A stretch of 64,000 nt of DNA from Sporodiniella umbellata. Its lineage: Eukaryota; Mucoromycota; Mucoromycetes; Mucorales; Rhizopodaceae. The translations under genes were made by a program, and so were the position numbers. A model generated the notes under the pieces. That model was not told the DNA's origin. It was given only the letters and a program-made list of their open reading frames with translations, and did not search any database. The DNA lies in the NCBI GenBank assembly GCA_025677835.1, contig JAIXMR010000123.1:1-64000 (forward strand), read 5' to 3'. Positions 45,853 to 58,677 of the stretch are shown here, one piece after another (position 1 is the first letter of the stretch; every line of letters starts with the position of its first letter).

Positions 45853-47792
45853 ATTATTATTAATAGAAAAACAAAGAGTTGTTGTTGTCAAAAATGAAGA
45901 AATAAAAATATTCGTATTGAAAAGAAAGAAAGGTTTTTTTGTTTTGGTATAATTTAATGAAAATATTTGTCCCACTCACTGGTCTTCAATTGGCTTGATG
46001 TTTGAACTCCTTTACATTTACCATAAAAATCAAAATTAAAAATAAATAATTAAAAGACCACACTTGACTAAGCAAGTGTTAGAACATGACCTTCCTTCTG
46101 ACATCCCTCTTGCTTAAAGCTCTCCAAAGTAATGGCTGAGTTTTGGCTATCCCTTACTTTACGTGAAATGAAAAATTTGAACTACGTTCCAACTGCTTTC
46201 AACAGACTGGATTCTAACCTTGGGTTAGTAGCCCAAAGACTTATCCCAATACTTTTACCACATGCACAAAAAAGACATGCATGGTTCAAAATAGAAAATA
46301 GAAAAATAATGAGAGTAGGCGGCTTGCGGTAGGGTTAAGCTTTCGTTATTGCAATTAATACTCTACTTAAGGGGCATCCCATGGATGACTAGTTTTTTTC
46401 TCTACACACTCGTAACACAGCTCGCTTTTCTGGTTGACTTGAAAAAGCCTTTTGAGTACTCAACCTAGACTTACTTTGGCAGACCCTTCTGTAGAAAACC
46501 ATCGATAGAAAAGGGACAAACCACCCTTTGATCCCTAGGACTCCCCCCCCATAGGCGATCCAACTGTAAAAAAAAAAAAGTGGTCTCTCATTTTCACTCA
46601 ACACTTTACAGTGAAAATAGTTACCTCCTAGGCTCTTGTACAGCTAGACTTGGCTAGGCGAGCAATTTTGATGCATTTTTCCCCCCCTCCAAGTAAATCA
46701 ATTACTTTTTCCAAGTCGGTTCTAGTAGACAGACAATGACTTTACAGTGTTGCAAACGTATTTCAAAAAGTAAACGGATCAAGTCTTTCAAAGGCCTATT
46801 CTGTCTGGAATTAAAAAAAAGTTTATTAGTGTGCAACGAAATCCTTGGGGAACAGCATCGCTTGACTGATGTTTCCACTTGTGTTCTGTTTTACAAATAT
46901 CGTCTCTTTAAAAAAAATAATAATAATCTCTCTTTACATTCATTGCTAGGATAAAGTTTCGTCCAATGAATTTTGGCCTTCGTTTTAGATCTACGATTTC
47001 CTTTTCTGATATGTCTCTAGTGCGCCTTCTTTAGAAATATGATTTCTTGGCCCAATAAATACCATGATGGGTCAAGACATCCTGGTCTGGTCTCATCCGT
47101 TCAAATTAGGTAATCCATGCCTACAGTAACTTGATATTGCTTCAAATCATGAGAGCGTATACACTTAAAACTTGTTGCAAACCACACATTGAAAGGAGTA
47201 GCAGGCCAAACTGTCTGTTAAATGTTAGTCGTGAACAGAAGAAAATCACTGAGATACTACAATTGTAGTATAGAACCAAACAGTCTACAAAAATCATACC
47301 AACTTGAATGCTTATCGCTGAAAAATCAGAGCGTGGCTATCTTTAAGCCGTACCAAGGGTAGGATACTCTTGAGAGTATCTAAAGAGTGAAGTTTCTCAT
47401 AAAACACCCTTTTCTACTGCAACTATCCTTGAGGTAAAAAGAAAAGTAGTCTCTTGTACTTTTTTCTTGCACTGGTTTCATTTGGAATAAGCCGTTCGTT
47501 CTTCGGATTTCGTCGTGTGGACTTTTTTTTTTTTGAAAAAGTATGCCATTAAAATAATATGGCTTCTAATGAGCTTTTATACCTGTTGATTTATTTATTT
47601 TTGAGAGAGAGAGAGAAAGCATTTGTTCTATTTTTTGTTTTTCTGGTGCCCAATAGTTGGCTTTTACGTTTTTTTCATTTCCGGTTACACATTCGTTACT
47701 GATTTAAACTTTTGTGACAGAGGTTTTAAACCCGCAGGGTCTGTCACTTTTTCTTTTTTTTTTTTTTTTTTTCTTTTTTGTTTTACTTGAAA
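45718..47792. other. Intergenic, 2 kb, divergent promoters of Rax2 and EPT1
   Basis: A frame at 46132-46332 (+) encodes 66 aa (MAEFWLSLTLREMKNLNYVP) without a recognised domain; I would not call it. A T8/A24 junction sits at 45820-45850. The EPT1 leader is T-rich (47755-47785). Confidence 0.45.
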
Positions 47793-48608
47793 ATGTTTCT
47801 AAAGTCAGAATTCCTAAGCCAAGATCAATTAAATGCACTTCACTCTTACAAATACAGTGCTATTGACCGATCTTTAACGACAAAATACATTTTAAGTCAT
47901 TACTGGAATTGGTGTGTTCAGTTTTTTCCTATCAATATGGCGTAAGTTATACAACTTGCATATGCAGCACAGACTAAGGCCCCCCCTCCCTCCTTGCTAG
48001 GCCCAATCTTATCACCCTCACTGGACTTATGTTCATGATCGTCAACGTAATTCTAGCCGTCTTCTTTGCTCCCGATATGGGATTGGAAGGCCCTTCATGG
48101 CTTTATTTTAGCTTTGCAATAGGATTATGGCTTTATTCAACTTTTGACAACGTGGATGGTAAACAAGCCAGGCGAACCAACTCCTCTTCTCCTTTAGGCG
48201 AGTTGTTTGACCATGGATGCGACGCCATAAACTGTTCTTTCGCTGCTATTTTACAGGCAACCGCATTGGGTGCTGGTCACTCCAAGTCGAGTGTTTATTT
48301 GTATGCTATTGCAACTCTAGGGTTTTATCTCTCAACTGCAGAGGAATATCATACGGGAACGTTATATCTTGGCTACGTGAACGCTCCTACAGAGGGGGTT
48401 GTCTTGTCTTGTATTATATTTATACTATCTGGAATTTATGGTAGGTTTCTTTGTTTTACTGGCTACCTTGGCTGATCTCCCGTTTCTTAGGTCCTGGATT
48501 TTGGCAGACGACCTATAAACTCTCATGGATACCAGAGTTGACTTTGGCTGATGGCTTGATTTGGTTTGTTGGTATACTCTTTTTACTTACACATGCTCCT
48601 TCATGGTA

Positions 48609-48646
<38 letters not shown>

Positions 48647-49211
48647 TGTTTTCTTACGAAAACTTAGTCTCTATGCCATGTACAAAGTATGCAAGAGTAA
48701 AAACCAACCTTTTGTAAGAACAATGCTTGTCCAAAATAGTCCAATTGCTGCTTACATCATTTCTCTCTACTTATGGGTTACTTCTCCTTATTCGACGATT
48801 CTAAGTCACCATCATTTTATATTGTTCGCTATTACCACAGGGATTGTGTTTGGCAGAATGGCCTCTAAGATTATCCTGGCTCACCTTACTAAATCGCGAT
48901 TCCCCAGATTTACTGTATTGCTTATCCCTCTCATCGTAGGAGCGGTTCTAACAAACGCGCCCCGAATTATACCCATGTACGTTTTTCAAAGTACAAAACA
49001 AACTAAGAGAACATATGACTCACTACTTTTTTTTTTTTTTTTTTTTTTCAGAGGATCCTTGTTGACAGCAGAATCAGAGTATTTATTCTTATGTTCTTAT
49101 TTTGCATTTGCAGTGATCGCATATACAAGATGGGCTTTGGTAGTCATTCACAGCTTCTGCACCTTTTTGAATATCAATTGTTTAACCCTTACTCACAAAA
49201 AACAAAAATAA
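47793..49211 (+). CDS. EPT1: CDP-alcohol phosphotransferase (ethanolamine/choline, EPT1/CPT1)
   Basis: Five exons (47793-47941, 48001-48440, 48491-48605, 48668-48976, 49052-49211), in phase, give 390 aa, the length of yeast Cpt1/Ept1 (~391-393). Exon 1/2 gives INMAPNLITLTGL. The catalytic motif D-G-x2-A-R-x8-G-x3-D-x3-D is complete (residues ~96-118: VDGKQARRTNSSSPLGELFD, then HGCDAIN). About seven hydrophobic segments follow (e.g. YAIATLGFYLS, GVVLSCIIFILSG, FPRFTVLLIPLIVGAVL). These ER enzymes use CDP-ethanolamine or CDP-choline plus diacylglycerol to finish the Kennedy pathway. Substrate preference cannot be read. Introns 3 and 4 have T30+ and T24 tracts before their acceptors. Confidence 0.95.
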
Positions 49212-49305
49212 ACTATAGACTTTTGCGGTAAAAGTATTGGTTTGTAACAGAACAGTCTAATGTTTTCAATGTGCGACATTTTACAAGTGTAACAAAGAAA
49301 GCACT

Positions 49306-49347
<42 letters not shown>

Positions 49348-49421
49348 AATAGATAATATTCGATATCAACTTTAAAAAAGTAAAAAGAATAAAATAAGTA
49401 ATTGATGTATAGGCTTCCGTA

Positions 49422-49454
<33 letters not shown>

Positions 49455-50677
49455 CTAGTAAAAGCTCAACCACACGAATCGCAACAACAGTACATTGAAA
49501 GAAAAATAATTTATGCCGACAGGTAGTTTCCTTAATGGGCCTCATTTTTCTTTTGGATCGAATTGGTAAACTAAGGCTTTTATTATTTCTACATATGCAT
49601 TTACAGCTTCTACCCAAGATCATACTATATTTATGAGCTGAACGTCGTACAGCTTTCTTGGTTCATTTGTAGCAACGAGAATTAGCTGACTCCACACATC
49701 ACTTTCACCGATACAGAACAACATCGGCCTGTGACCTCTGTTTTCATACTCACACAAGAAAAGTACATCTATTCATGTGAGAGCACTGTACGATAGTAGC
49801 GACACAAGTTTCCACAGTGTGTAGAACATACGGATAGTACGCGGTTTATCACAGCTTGCTTTGATTCTGCTATAGATTTCCAGAAAACAGTTTAACAAGA
49901 ATTTATATACAATTTACTTTATAGTTTTCATAGACAAAGTCAAAGATAAAAACCAGTAGCAGTAAAATATTTGCGTTTTTCATGTTCTCAATAGAAAACA
50001 AGAATATACTCAAACAAGGAGACTAACAAAATAAAGTCAAATAAAACAGACCGTTTTATAGCCTGCATATTAAAAAAAAAACGGCTTCTGTCATATACTG
50101 AAGTTTATTTTTAAGATTTACTATATGCCTATACGAAATAGATCCTATAATCGTTGCCTTCACATTGAGCTCTCACTTATGGTCGTAATACACTTTTGAA
50201 TCGTCGCCTAGAAGAGTATCATGTTGGTGATATCTACTGTATATGGCTTCAAAACACAGCAAGTCAGTATCTGTTAATGATTCGCAACTTTCGTTATGTG
50301 GAGCTTTTAGATTAGGAGCCCTTTACAAACGCAAGTTTGGACATATTAAACGTGCCAGCTAATAAATTTTTAACCGTGTTCCTCAAGTAAACCTATTGTT
50401 AAAATAAATGAGTATTTGGAGGCAAATTGGTCATGATTTTATTCTTGGAGTATAGTCTTCACCAAATATACATGCTTTATTTTTTTCTTTTTTTTTTAAA
50501 AAAAAAAAAAAACTACCGCCTTTAATTTGATATATAAAACAAACAATAGAAGCCCAAAGTCCTCAATAAAAAGCCATACAAACCGAGTTAAGAGGTACAA
50601 GCATACAAGAAAAAAAAAAAAAAAAAGCTCACAATACTAAAGAGTTACTGGAATAAATAAGTGCTGATTGTTTGTTA
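49212..50677. other. Intergenic between convergent EPT1 and SAM50
   Basis: No gene seen. It holds the (GT)16 microsatellite at 49307-49338, a 27-A run at 49428-49454, and a T9/A14 junction at 50486-50512. Confidence 0.5.
49307..49338. repeat. (GT)16 microsatellite
   Basis: Perfect dinucleotide tract just 3' of EPT1, followed by TATATGTGTG. Confidence 0.95.
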
Positions 50678-52319
50678 TTACAAAAAGTTAAGGCCAAAAC
50701 CAAATTGGAATTTAGGCTGAGGTAAGTCGCTTGCAGAGTACCTTAATGGGATACAGTAATTGGCCTCTATTCTTGCAATGCTGTGGTGCAAGATGAAACC
50801 AAAACCAGCAGATGCACGAGGTTCTTGAGTCAAATCGTGAATTGTGTTGCGTGTTGCCTTGGTTACGATGCTACCGGCATTGGCAAAGGCATGTGCCTTT
50901 ATAGGAAGGTGTTTCATACCAGGAATAGAACCAATCAAGCTAGCACCTGCGGCCCAGTATGCTTCCCCACCCACAGCATCATCTTTTTTTAAAGTCTGTT
51001 AGACTTACATTCTCTTATTATCGCTTTTATCGTTGTTCACTTACTTCCATCCCGTTCACCAATACCGCCCATCCTGAAACCTCGAACAGATAATGGCCCG
51101 CCCAAATAAAAACGATCAGTGATGTTGACGTTTTTGGTTACATGAGATAAGAGACCAGCCCTAACAGAAGTACTGAAAGTCAAAGACTGAGACAGGGGTT
51201 GGTGGAGAGAAGCATTCAGTTCATGCTTGATGTAACTAACATCGCCTTTAGATCCTAGACCAGCAATTTCTTGGAATAAGCCAACATAATGACCTTCGGT
51301 AGGAAGTAAAGGGTCATTGCGTAAATCACGGACAAATTTGTGATGAATAGAGTGCTTGACATGAGAGGCAGAGTTAGAACGCACACTATACAAGAGTTTG
51401 AGCCAAACTTGATCTATACATATAACCACCTACGTGTAAGAAGCTGATTGAAGAGCTGTGATATCTTTATCAGATACAGTATAGGCTATTTGGTGCTCGC
51501 CAAATTTGCTCCATCCCTACAGGAACGCAGTCAACTTTCTATTCCTCTTTTTTTATTGTCACTATACCCTTAAGCGAAGCCCCAAAGACTTAGAAGCCTC
51601 CTTGAAAGCATTGATCTGGCTATGATCTCTTATTGCCCAATTTCCAAATATACCAGCTTTGAAGTGAGCATTGGAGAAGAAAGGCGTTTCAAGAACACTC
51701 TTTGAATTGACTTTAGCTACATTTTTGTTTATATGTATGAGTTACCTCAACAGCAGCCTTAGTACGGTTGCCGAAAGCAAAGTTTGTAGATACACTCTCA
51801 CCACCTCCAAAAAGATTGCGAATACCTAGCCCACCAGTCTGCAAATAGAAATAAATCGTTATAGACTGATCTCTTATCTGTCTTTCTCTCTTTTTTTTTT
51901 TTTTTTTTTTTTTTACCAATTCAGCCTGATTGTCCCCCACATTGACTTTTGTTACAAGAACGCCCTTGTCTTTCTCTTTTAGTTGGACAGTAATGTTGAC
52001 AGTGTCAGGTTTGTTGGGGTGGGTGTTCAAGTAAACTTTGATTTCCTCAAATACGTCATGCTTTTGCATTTGTTCTAAAACCTGCTCTACATTGTCTAGT
52101 ACTTCCTGTGCTGTTTTAGCGTGGAATACATGAGATGTCAAACCGTTTAGAAATGAGTGTCGTGTTCCGGTAGTTCCCAGTACGCGAAGTGAGTCAACTC
52201 GAAGAGGCGCTTCAGGTGGTACATCCTTTGTGTAGTAATATATATACATTCGTGTATTTAGGTTAGTGTTTAGTTTGGCGAGTTATATGCGCTTTTACAG
52301 AAAAAGGGTTATTTGACAT
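50678..52319 (-). CDS. SAM50: SAM50/Tob55 mitochondrial outer-membrane beta-barrel insertase
   Basis: Seven exons (52299-52319, 51917-52225, 51746-51838, 51568-51699, 51434-51516, 51045-51385, 50678-50982), all in phase, give 427 aa. The first exon encodes only MSNNPFS. A single POTRA domain (~20-100: LRVDSLRVLG, TVNITVQLKEKDKGVLVTKV) precedes the 16-strand Bac_surface_Ag barrel: LGIRNLFGGGESVSTNFAFG, FRMGGIGERDGNDAVGGEAY, and the C-terminal strand PQPKFQFGFGLNFL. The loop-6 type motif VRGFR (RGFRMGG) is present, as expected for Omp85 proteins, and a terminal hydrophobic beta-strand ends in F. SAM50 folds barrel proteins (porin, Tom40) into the outer membrane. The intron after exon 3 is only 46 nt. 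Confidence 0.94.
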
Positions 52320-53012
52320 TATGTTCAAAGTCTGAAGAGAAATGGAAAATAAAAAGATTTTCAGTTCTTGTTCCCCCGCCCTTGTCTTTATTTAACAGCT
52401 CAAACATACGCCCTATGTACGTCATGAGTTTAGGCTGACTAAAAAGCAACAAAGACAATGTCTTTCTGTACTGTTTTGATAATCAATTATCATCCCAGTG
52501 TATCACTGAATTGATAACGAAAACAAAAAACATACCTGTTTCTTGAACAATTTCACATTTATCCATATAAAACCGCAAAGACAAAAATTGCGATCTTCAG
52601 CAATTAAAATCAAACAAAACTTAAACAACGATATGACGCGCTTTTTTGTTCATGGCAAATACGGTATATTTAAGCTATTGGTAACATTTCTATATTATGC
52701 ATGTGGCTTTTTAAACAACATACAGCAGTAACAAAACTTTTAGTACCATTTAGAAAATACAATGTTGCTCGTAAACTATGTGTCCGATAGATACAGACCT
52801 TCTAAATAAATTAAAAGCAGTACACATTTCGGCTTTTTGTTTTATCTGTGTCAACAGATTGTTTCAAAACGTTCAAAGGCAACGGGATGTTGAAAAAATT
52901 TATAGGAAAGCTTCTCAGGAATATGTAATTTGCTACGAAAAATTGAACTAGAAATAGTATTCAATCAACGGGCTGTTTTTCTGCTTTCTTTAAAATTTTG
53001 TATTCATTTCTT
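52320..53012. other. Divergent promoter region of SAM50 and HUS1
   Basis: AT-rich, about 690 bp. Small frames only. Confidence 0.6.
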
Positions 53013-54171
53013 ATGCGTTTTAAAGCTTCTGTCAACAATCCTGTGGGTTTTTACAGTAAGCTATACCGTATCAAGCAAAAAGTTATACAAACTAACTGCT
53101 CTTATTTAGAAATATCGCAGACGCTAGAAAAGATTGGTCCCACCGCTATTATATCTTTGTCACTAGACGCAGTTAGTTTCATTAGGCATCGTGATCTTGA
53201 GACAGGAATTCAAGCATGGATGTAAATATTGTTTTTTTTTTTTTTTAAAAAAAAAAAAAAGGAAAAAAAGGAATTAACAACAGGGTAGTAAAGTACAGCC
53301 CGTAAGAATAAGTGTATTGATGTAAACAGCCGTTTGATTTATTTCTAGCATTCCTTGTTTACCAATTACCGAGTCGAAGAATCAAGAAGCGGAGAGATCA
53401 ATATGTTTTTTCGTGTAAAGGATCTATTGGCGATTAGCAAAGTTGCACAGAGAGCAGCAGACATTCAAGTATATCTAAAAAAAAAAGATAATAGACCTTA
53501 TATTAGCTGGACTATGCAAACCGAAGTAAAACAAATAAGAAGAGAACAGTAAAGCTTCAATAAATAGCTTATTTTGTGCAATTGGTTTTGTAGGATAGAA
53601 CTGGAGCTCCTTTTGAGTTAATAAAGGAACTTGATGTTGAGGTGATTCCTTCCAACAAAATAACATTTATCAAAGAACCTATTGCTTTGGCCATGCCACA
53701 TGTAAGTCAAATACCTATGATAGGAATAAATAGTAAATTCTATAGACCTATATTCTTTTACCTAATGTACATGTTTTGAAACCCATTGCGGATCGGTTTA
53801 AATCAATATCAAAATATCTTACTCTATCTGCAAACATGGACGGAAAATTCAAAATATCAACAGAATCGCATGCATGCGAATGTGAAGCGGTTTATGAAGG
53901 TCTCGAAAATCCAAGACTAGAGGGACATGTGCCTACACGGGATCCATTTGAGCTTGCTCAGGTACGCATAGCCAGTGAAGATTTTGTCGGTTTTTTGAGC
54001 TGTCATTTTTTGGAACCCCAAAACGTTATATGTGCTATTACAGATGAAATGCAGCTTGCTTTGTATGTCTATCTATCTCTAGATTCATATCAGACGCACG
54101 AGGCACCTATACAGCCTATCAATTCTCCGCAAACCATTTTGACATGTCATGTGCCTATTCATTATGAATAG
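53013..54171 (+). CDS. HUS1: HUS1, 9-1-1 DNA-damage checkpoint clamp subunit
   Basis: Six exons (53013-53055, 53110-53221, 53289-53301, 53349-53525, 53594-53701, 53746-54171) give 292 aa (human HUS1 is 280). The start MRFKASVNNPVGFY aligns with the family M-K/R-F-R/K-A. Exon 2 (ISLSLDAVSFIRHRDL), the 13-nt exon 3 (reading IKVQP through the flanking junctions), exon 4 (HSLFTNYRVEES, FFRVKDLLAISKVAQRA) and exon 6 (TYILLPNVHVLKPIADRFKS, LTLSANMDGKFKISTE) line up with the HUS1 PCNA-like fold. HUS1 with Rad9 and Rad1 forms the clamp that activates ATR signalling on damaged DNA. Without the 13-nt exon the frame breaks; with it, W-I-K-V-Q-P-H-S-L-F-T-N-Y matches human W-C-E-L-E-Q-E-N-F-F-N-E-F in spacing. 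Confidence 0.88.
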
Positions 54172-54425
54172 AACTTGACACTCTGAATCAAGTATCGTTT
54201 TGACCAGCAAAAGGATTTTCTCAAATTTCACAAAACAAACCAAAAAAAAAAAAAAGTATTTTCGACTCCAATAAAGAAAAAACGTACAAGTCCAGAGTAT
54301 AAAGGTGTAATCGGTCTTCAGGCTAAAATTGCGTTCTGCAAATTAGGCGGAGAAATCAAATTTTTTACCCCTTATATTGAACAAAAAGCTTTCTTTTAAA
54401 GACTTTACGTATACCCTCGCTTTCA

Positions 54426-54980
54426 ATGTGCAAACACGTTCTTAATGCCCAAGTAAATCCCCTTAAAAACTACTTAAATAAACCGCGTACAGTAGAATAA
54501 TAATTGAGTCCAAATAGGTTTCCATTCGTGCGCCTTGCTGCAAAAAATGGTTTGATTGTGTAGAATGCCATTCAGCTGTCTCCGATCATCCTATAAGAAA
54601 AGCAAACGAGATGGTGTTTGCCTGCAAAAAATGCAAAAAAGCCTTTCGTAAAGATGTGACGTAAATAGAAAACAGATCAACTTTACTAGCTTTGTGTATT
54701 CTAAATCACTACAACTAGCGACTATGAGGAAGAGGACGAATATTGCCCTCACTGCGACAACCATTATGTGATAGATGCAGTCATGCCCGAAGCACAATTG
54801 GGTATTGAAACTGAGGATGTCCGTGTAGATAATAGGTAGATGAACTGTAAGATTTCAAGACATCATCACTGATTCACTTTTTATTTTTTTTTCAGAGTAA
54901 TCAAGGATAATCGTATAAAGAGCAAACAGGGCCCCATAACAAGTGTATTTGATCTTGATGGGTCCGATATATTGGGTTAA
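54426..54980 (+). CDS. Small CHY-type zinc-finger protein
   Basis: Four exons (54426-54452, 54518-54660, 54719-54835, 54896-54980), in phase, give 123 aa. It starts MCKHVLNAQVSIRAPCCKKW and continues FDCVECHSAVSDHP, FACKKCKKAFRKD and EYCPHCDNHYVID. The CxxC pairs and HxxC spacing match the CHY zinc finger (PF05495) as in yeast Hot13 and the CHY part of RCHY1/Pirh2. It lacks a RING, so it is not a full ubiquitin ligase. The acidic tail ends DVRVDNRVIKDNRIKSK. Hot13 keeps Mia40 zinc-free in the intermembrane space; whether this protein does so is unclear because the match is by cysteine pattern. It starts 254 bp after HUS1. Confidence 0.82.
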
Positions 54981-57900
54981 AAACAAACTTTTGCAATAAA
55001 TAAATACAATGGCTGCTGCCCTCTACATGCACGCTTTGAAAACATATAAAGTGAAGATTTTCTTATTTGAAACTCCAAACAGAAAAACATGGGCAATATA
55101 TTGGCAAAAGCAACTACCATATAGACAAAAGTACAGTTAAAAATTAGTAGAAGGTATTGTTGTCAAGGTGGAATGTTTAAAAGCTTCCTGTCCTCTTTAC
55201 ATACCATTCGTCCTATCTATAGTGATTACTATTCTAAAAGACAACGGTGTACCTATACATATCTAACAGATTCTTAAAGGCGGTATGGTTTTCTTGCGAC
55301 TCAGTATTAGTGTAGCTTAGACAATTTAAGAGCCCCTCTTTTTTTTTTTTTTAAAGTTTACACCTTTTTATCAAAAAGAGAAGAGGTAACTATAGTAGCT
55401 TTTTTTTTCTTTGAGACTATACAGAGTTATAGCTCTGTCTACAGTTTATTTATGAAGGGTAGAATGCTTAGAGCCTGTAGTGCATCAAAATACTCCTTTG
55501 TCTATTCATTATCGTTTTTGTTTTTTTTTAAAAAAAAAAAGCTCTAAAGAGTCAAACATGAGGAAAAAATGAGATATGTTTCTTATCAATTAAACAGGAC
55601 AGTTCATAATAGAAAAGAAGCAAACTGAAACAAAACACTTCACCTTGAAAACAACACGTGATTATTGATTTTACTTCGATAAAACCCGGGAAAGGAAATA
55701 AAGATTTGTTATCATTCAAAACATGATTTGGGAACCATCCAATGGCGCAATTAAACCTGAAATGGTAAGATCCAAGTTGTGTCTGTCAAAAGAATAAACA
55801 TGTATCGGAATTATAGCCATATAGCCGAATTTAATCGACATTAGCGAAAAAAAAGAGCAGAGGACTAAAACTATAAGTGTTTGGGGTAGCTTAAACGGTT
55901 TATCCGTAAATAGGCTGTTTCCAGCTTTACCAGCTGGTAATTACTACAACGGGCGTGTTTATCTACTTTTATTAAAAAATGCCTCATTATCACCATCACT
56001 TTCCTATCTTTTGGCTATCCTCTGTTTGATACGCCCAAAGCTAATATCGGCTACATTTGTTACGGTCATTACACTTTAGTCCAACGTGTTATAAAGCTGC
56101 TAATAAACGTTTATCTTGTTTCTTGGCTATCCATCGGTAGCAGAAGTAGGATCATGGTAAATACAGATTTGAAAGAATGTCTTTACCGATATTTTTAGGG
56201 GCATAGCACTGGCTTGGCTTCCTTATTGTTCATCTGTGTGTATAGTTTTTCCGGAGATGTATGATCCAGATAACGAACAACCCCTCATCAATAACGCATC
56301 TTTTAAACCGAGGCCCTGTTTGTCGGCAACCGTTAGTTATCCATTACTAAAAAGGATATACGTTTACAGTCAATATTGTATGACAAGGTACAGTACATAC
56401 TTCCTTTTTTATATACCAATATAATGCTTAGGATATTATTGGGTAATTGATAAAAAAACGAACCAGACTTGTGATACGTGAGCACAGCAAATAAAAGCTG
56501 AAATAGAAATCAGACTAAGTGTGCCTGGGCCAACCGATTAGATACAGCTTTCTATCCAAAAAATAATATGTGATTGGGTTTCAGAAAAAATCTGATTGGA
56601 CGATTAAAATGAGATTTTTCAATATTTGTAAAATGTAGAAAAATATTGGAATATGTTGCATTTTGCTTTTTTCGCTTATAAAGTCTTTTTATGGACTGAG
56701 CTTTTTGATCATCTGTGGCGGTACTTTGCAGGATAATGAGGAATAACCTACTGTGTTGTATAAAAAGAAACCCCACCCCATCTTTTTTTATATACAGCGC
56801 CCCATCTTTTCAAGTGTAGACGTTTGACATAGCACGTCTTTGTTGCGACTATTTTTGTATGCTACAATATAGCCAGCAGCTAAAAAGGAAGCATTTTTGT
56901 TTCATATAGTCTGTATTTGTCGCACAATGGTCAAAGGTCTTATTTGTATCTGTTTTTCCCCACAGAATAATTGATGTTGTAACCCAACATACTTTTGGGA
57001 GGTGCCATTAAACACGAAAATAAAAAATAAGACTAAACGCGTCTGTAGATGAATATTACAGATTGTGTCTTGATTCAAGCTGAAATGTAATAGTGATTTC
57101 CTTTGGCTTACAATATCTGAGTGGCAGCTATATTAAGAAAGATAGGGTCCTAGGGGAAGCAGAATCTTAAAGGTGCTACCTATTATATGTCTGCATAGCC
57201 TATAAACTAATGTTTAGGGACCCCTTAAATTTTAAACAGCAGCATATGACTAGAATCCCTTTTGTCTTTTTCCGTCATTAAAAAAACGGTTTTCATAATT
57301 CTCAAGCAGCTTCTAATGAAGCTTATACATGCCTATTTGTAGTTTTTTAGTGCAGTAAAGTTTTTGAAGCGATCTGCAGGAGAACAGAATACTCTTGATT
57401 ATGCTTAATCAAACTGAACCTTGTAATAGTTCAAACCTAAGTAAAATAAGATACTGTAGAGAAGAAAAGCGTATTTTACTCGGATGTGTTATCATGACCA
57501 AACCCAGACTCCGGTCTCATTTCAAACGTATATATAGTAAATACCATTCAATCGTTTTTGATATTATAACAATAAAACAATAAAACAATAGCATAAGATA
57601 AGACGGTTATCCAAATTCTAGTATCTTCAGTAAATATATCTTTATGAAAGAAAAGGAAAAACACAATCCACAGATCTGGCATTTTAGGCAAATTTCTCTA
57701 TTATACCCCATATAACCGTTTCTTTTTTAGGCTGATGATGTCAATTGTACTGTGGGAAAAAGAGAGCCAAAAGTCAGCGCTGAATGTCTTACCAGAACGC
57801 TCGTTATGACTTGAATTATGAGTAACTTCTGGATGAACCAATTTGAACCGTAAAGCAATACAAAAAAGAATAGGAGCGCTAAAACAAACATCTATCAAAA

Positions 57901-58130
57901 AACAGAGCAATCCGTCAAGACGGCTTTCTTTTACAATTCACTATATGCATTTGTGATCCGTGTTTACCTGTTTTACTTTATTTCTATACCCAACCCTTGT
58001 GTTATTCCGTATTATTATTATTAATACATATATAGTATATTACACTCCGAGAGTATTTAATTTCTTTTTTTATCGTTTTTCTTTTTTCTCAGCTTCTCTT
58101 TCTTTCTTATTCTTATATTTATTATTGAAA
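54981..58130. other. 3 kb region with a possible transmembrane-protein gene (55.72-56.43 kb)
   Basis: Blocks consistent with exons on the plus strand: 55724 (MIWEPSNGAIKPEM, with a GTAAGA donor after), ~56039-56155 (NIGYICYGHYTLVQRVIKLL, then VYLVSWLS), and 56200-56424 (SSVCIVFPEMYDPDNEQPLI). The phases of the junctions do not all agree by my reading, so no CDS is called. The rest is AT-rich with T/A junctions (55520-55540). The IDP promoter region (57,900-58,130) has TATATA-like sequence near 58028-58040. Confidence 0.35.
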
Positions 58131-58646
58131 ATGTCCAAGATTGTTGTAAAAAACCCCGTTGTTGACCTCGATGGTGATGAGATGACTCGAATCATTTGGC
58201 AATTCATCAAAGACAAACTTATCCTGCCTTACCTTGAGCTTGATATCAAGTATTTTGATCTTGGTGTTGAAAACCGTGATGCTGTAAATAACATATAGAG
58301 AAAAGAAAAGGCATTGTACTTATTTGTTATAGACTGACGATCAAGTCACTATTGACGCTGCTGAAGCTATCAAGAAATACAATGTCGGTATTAAATGTGC
58401 GACCATCACACCCGACGAGGCCCGAGTAGAAGGTAGTCAAAGCAAAATCTAGAGTTTTTTTTTGTTAAAACAATTGCTAGAATTCAAGCTCAAAAAGATG
58501 TGGAAAAGCCCCAATGGTACTATCCGTAACATCCTGAATGGTACCGTGTTCCGTGAGCCTATTGTTATCAAAAATCTTCCTAAGCTTGTCCCTGGCTGGA
58601 CAGAGCCTATCATTATTGGAAGACATGCCCATGGCGACCAAGTAAG

Positions 58647-58677
<31 letters not shown>

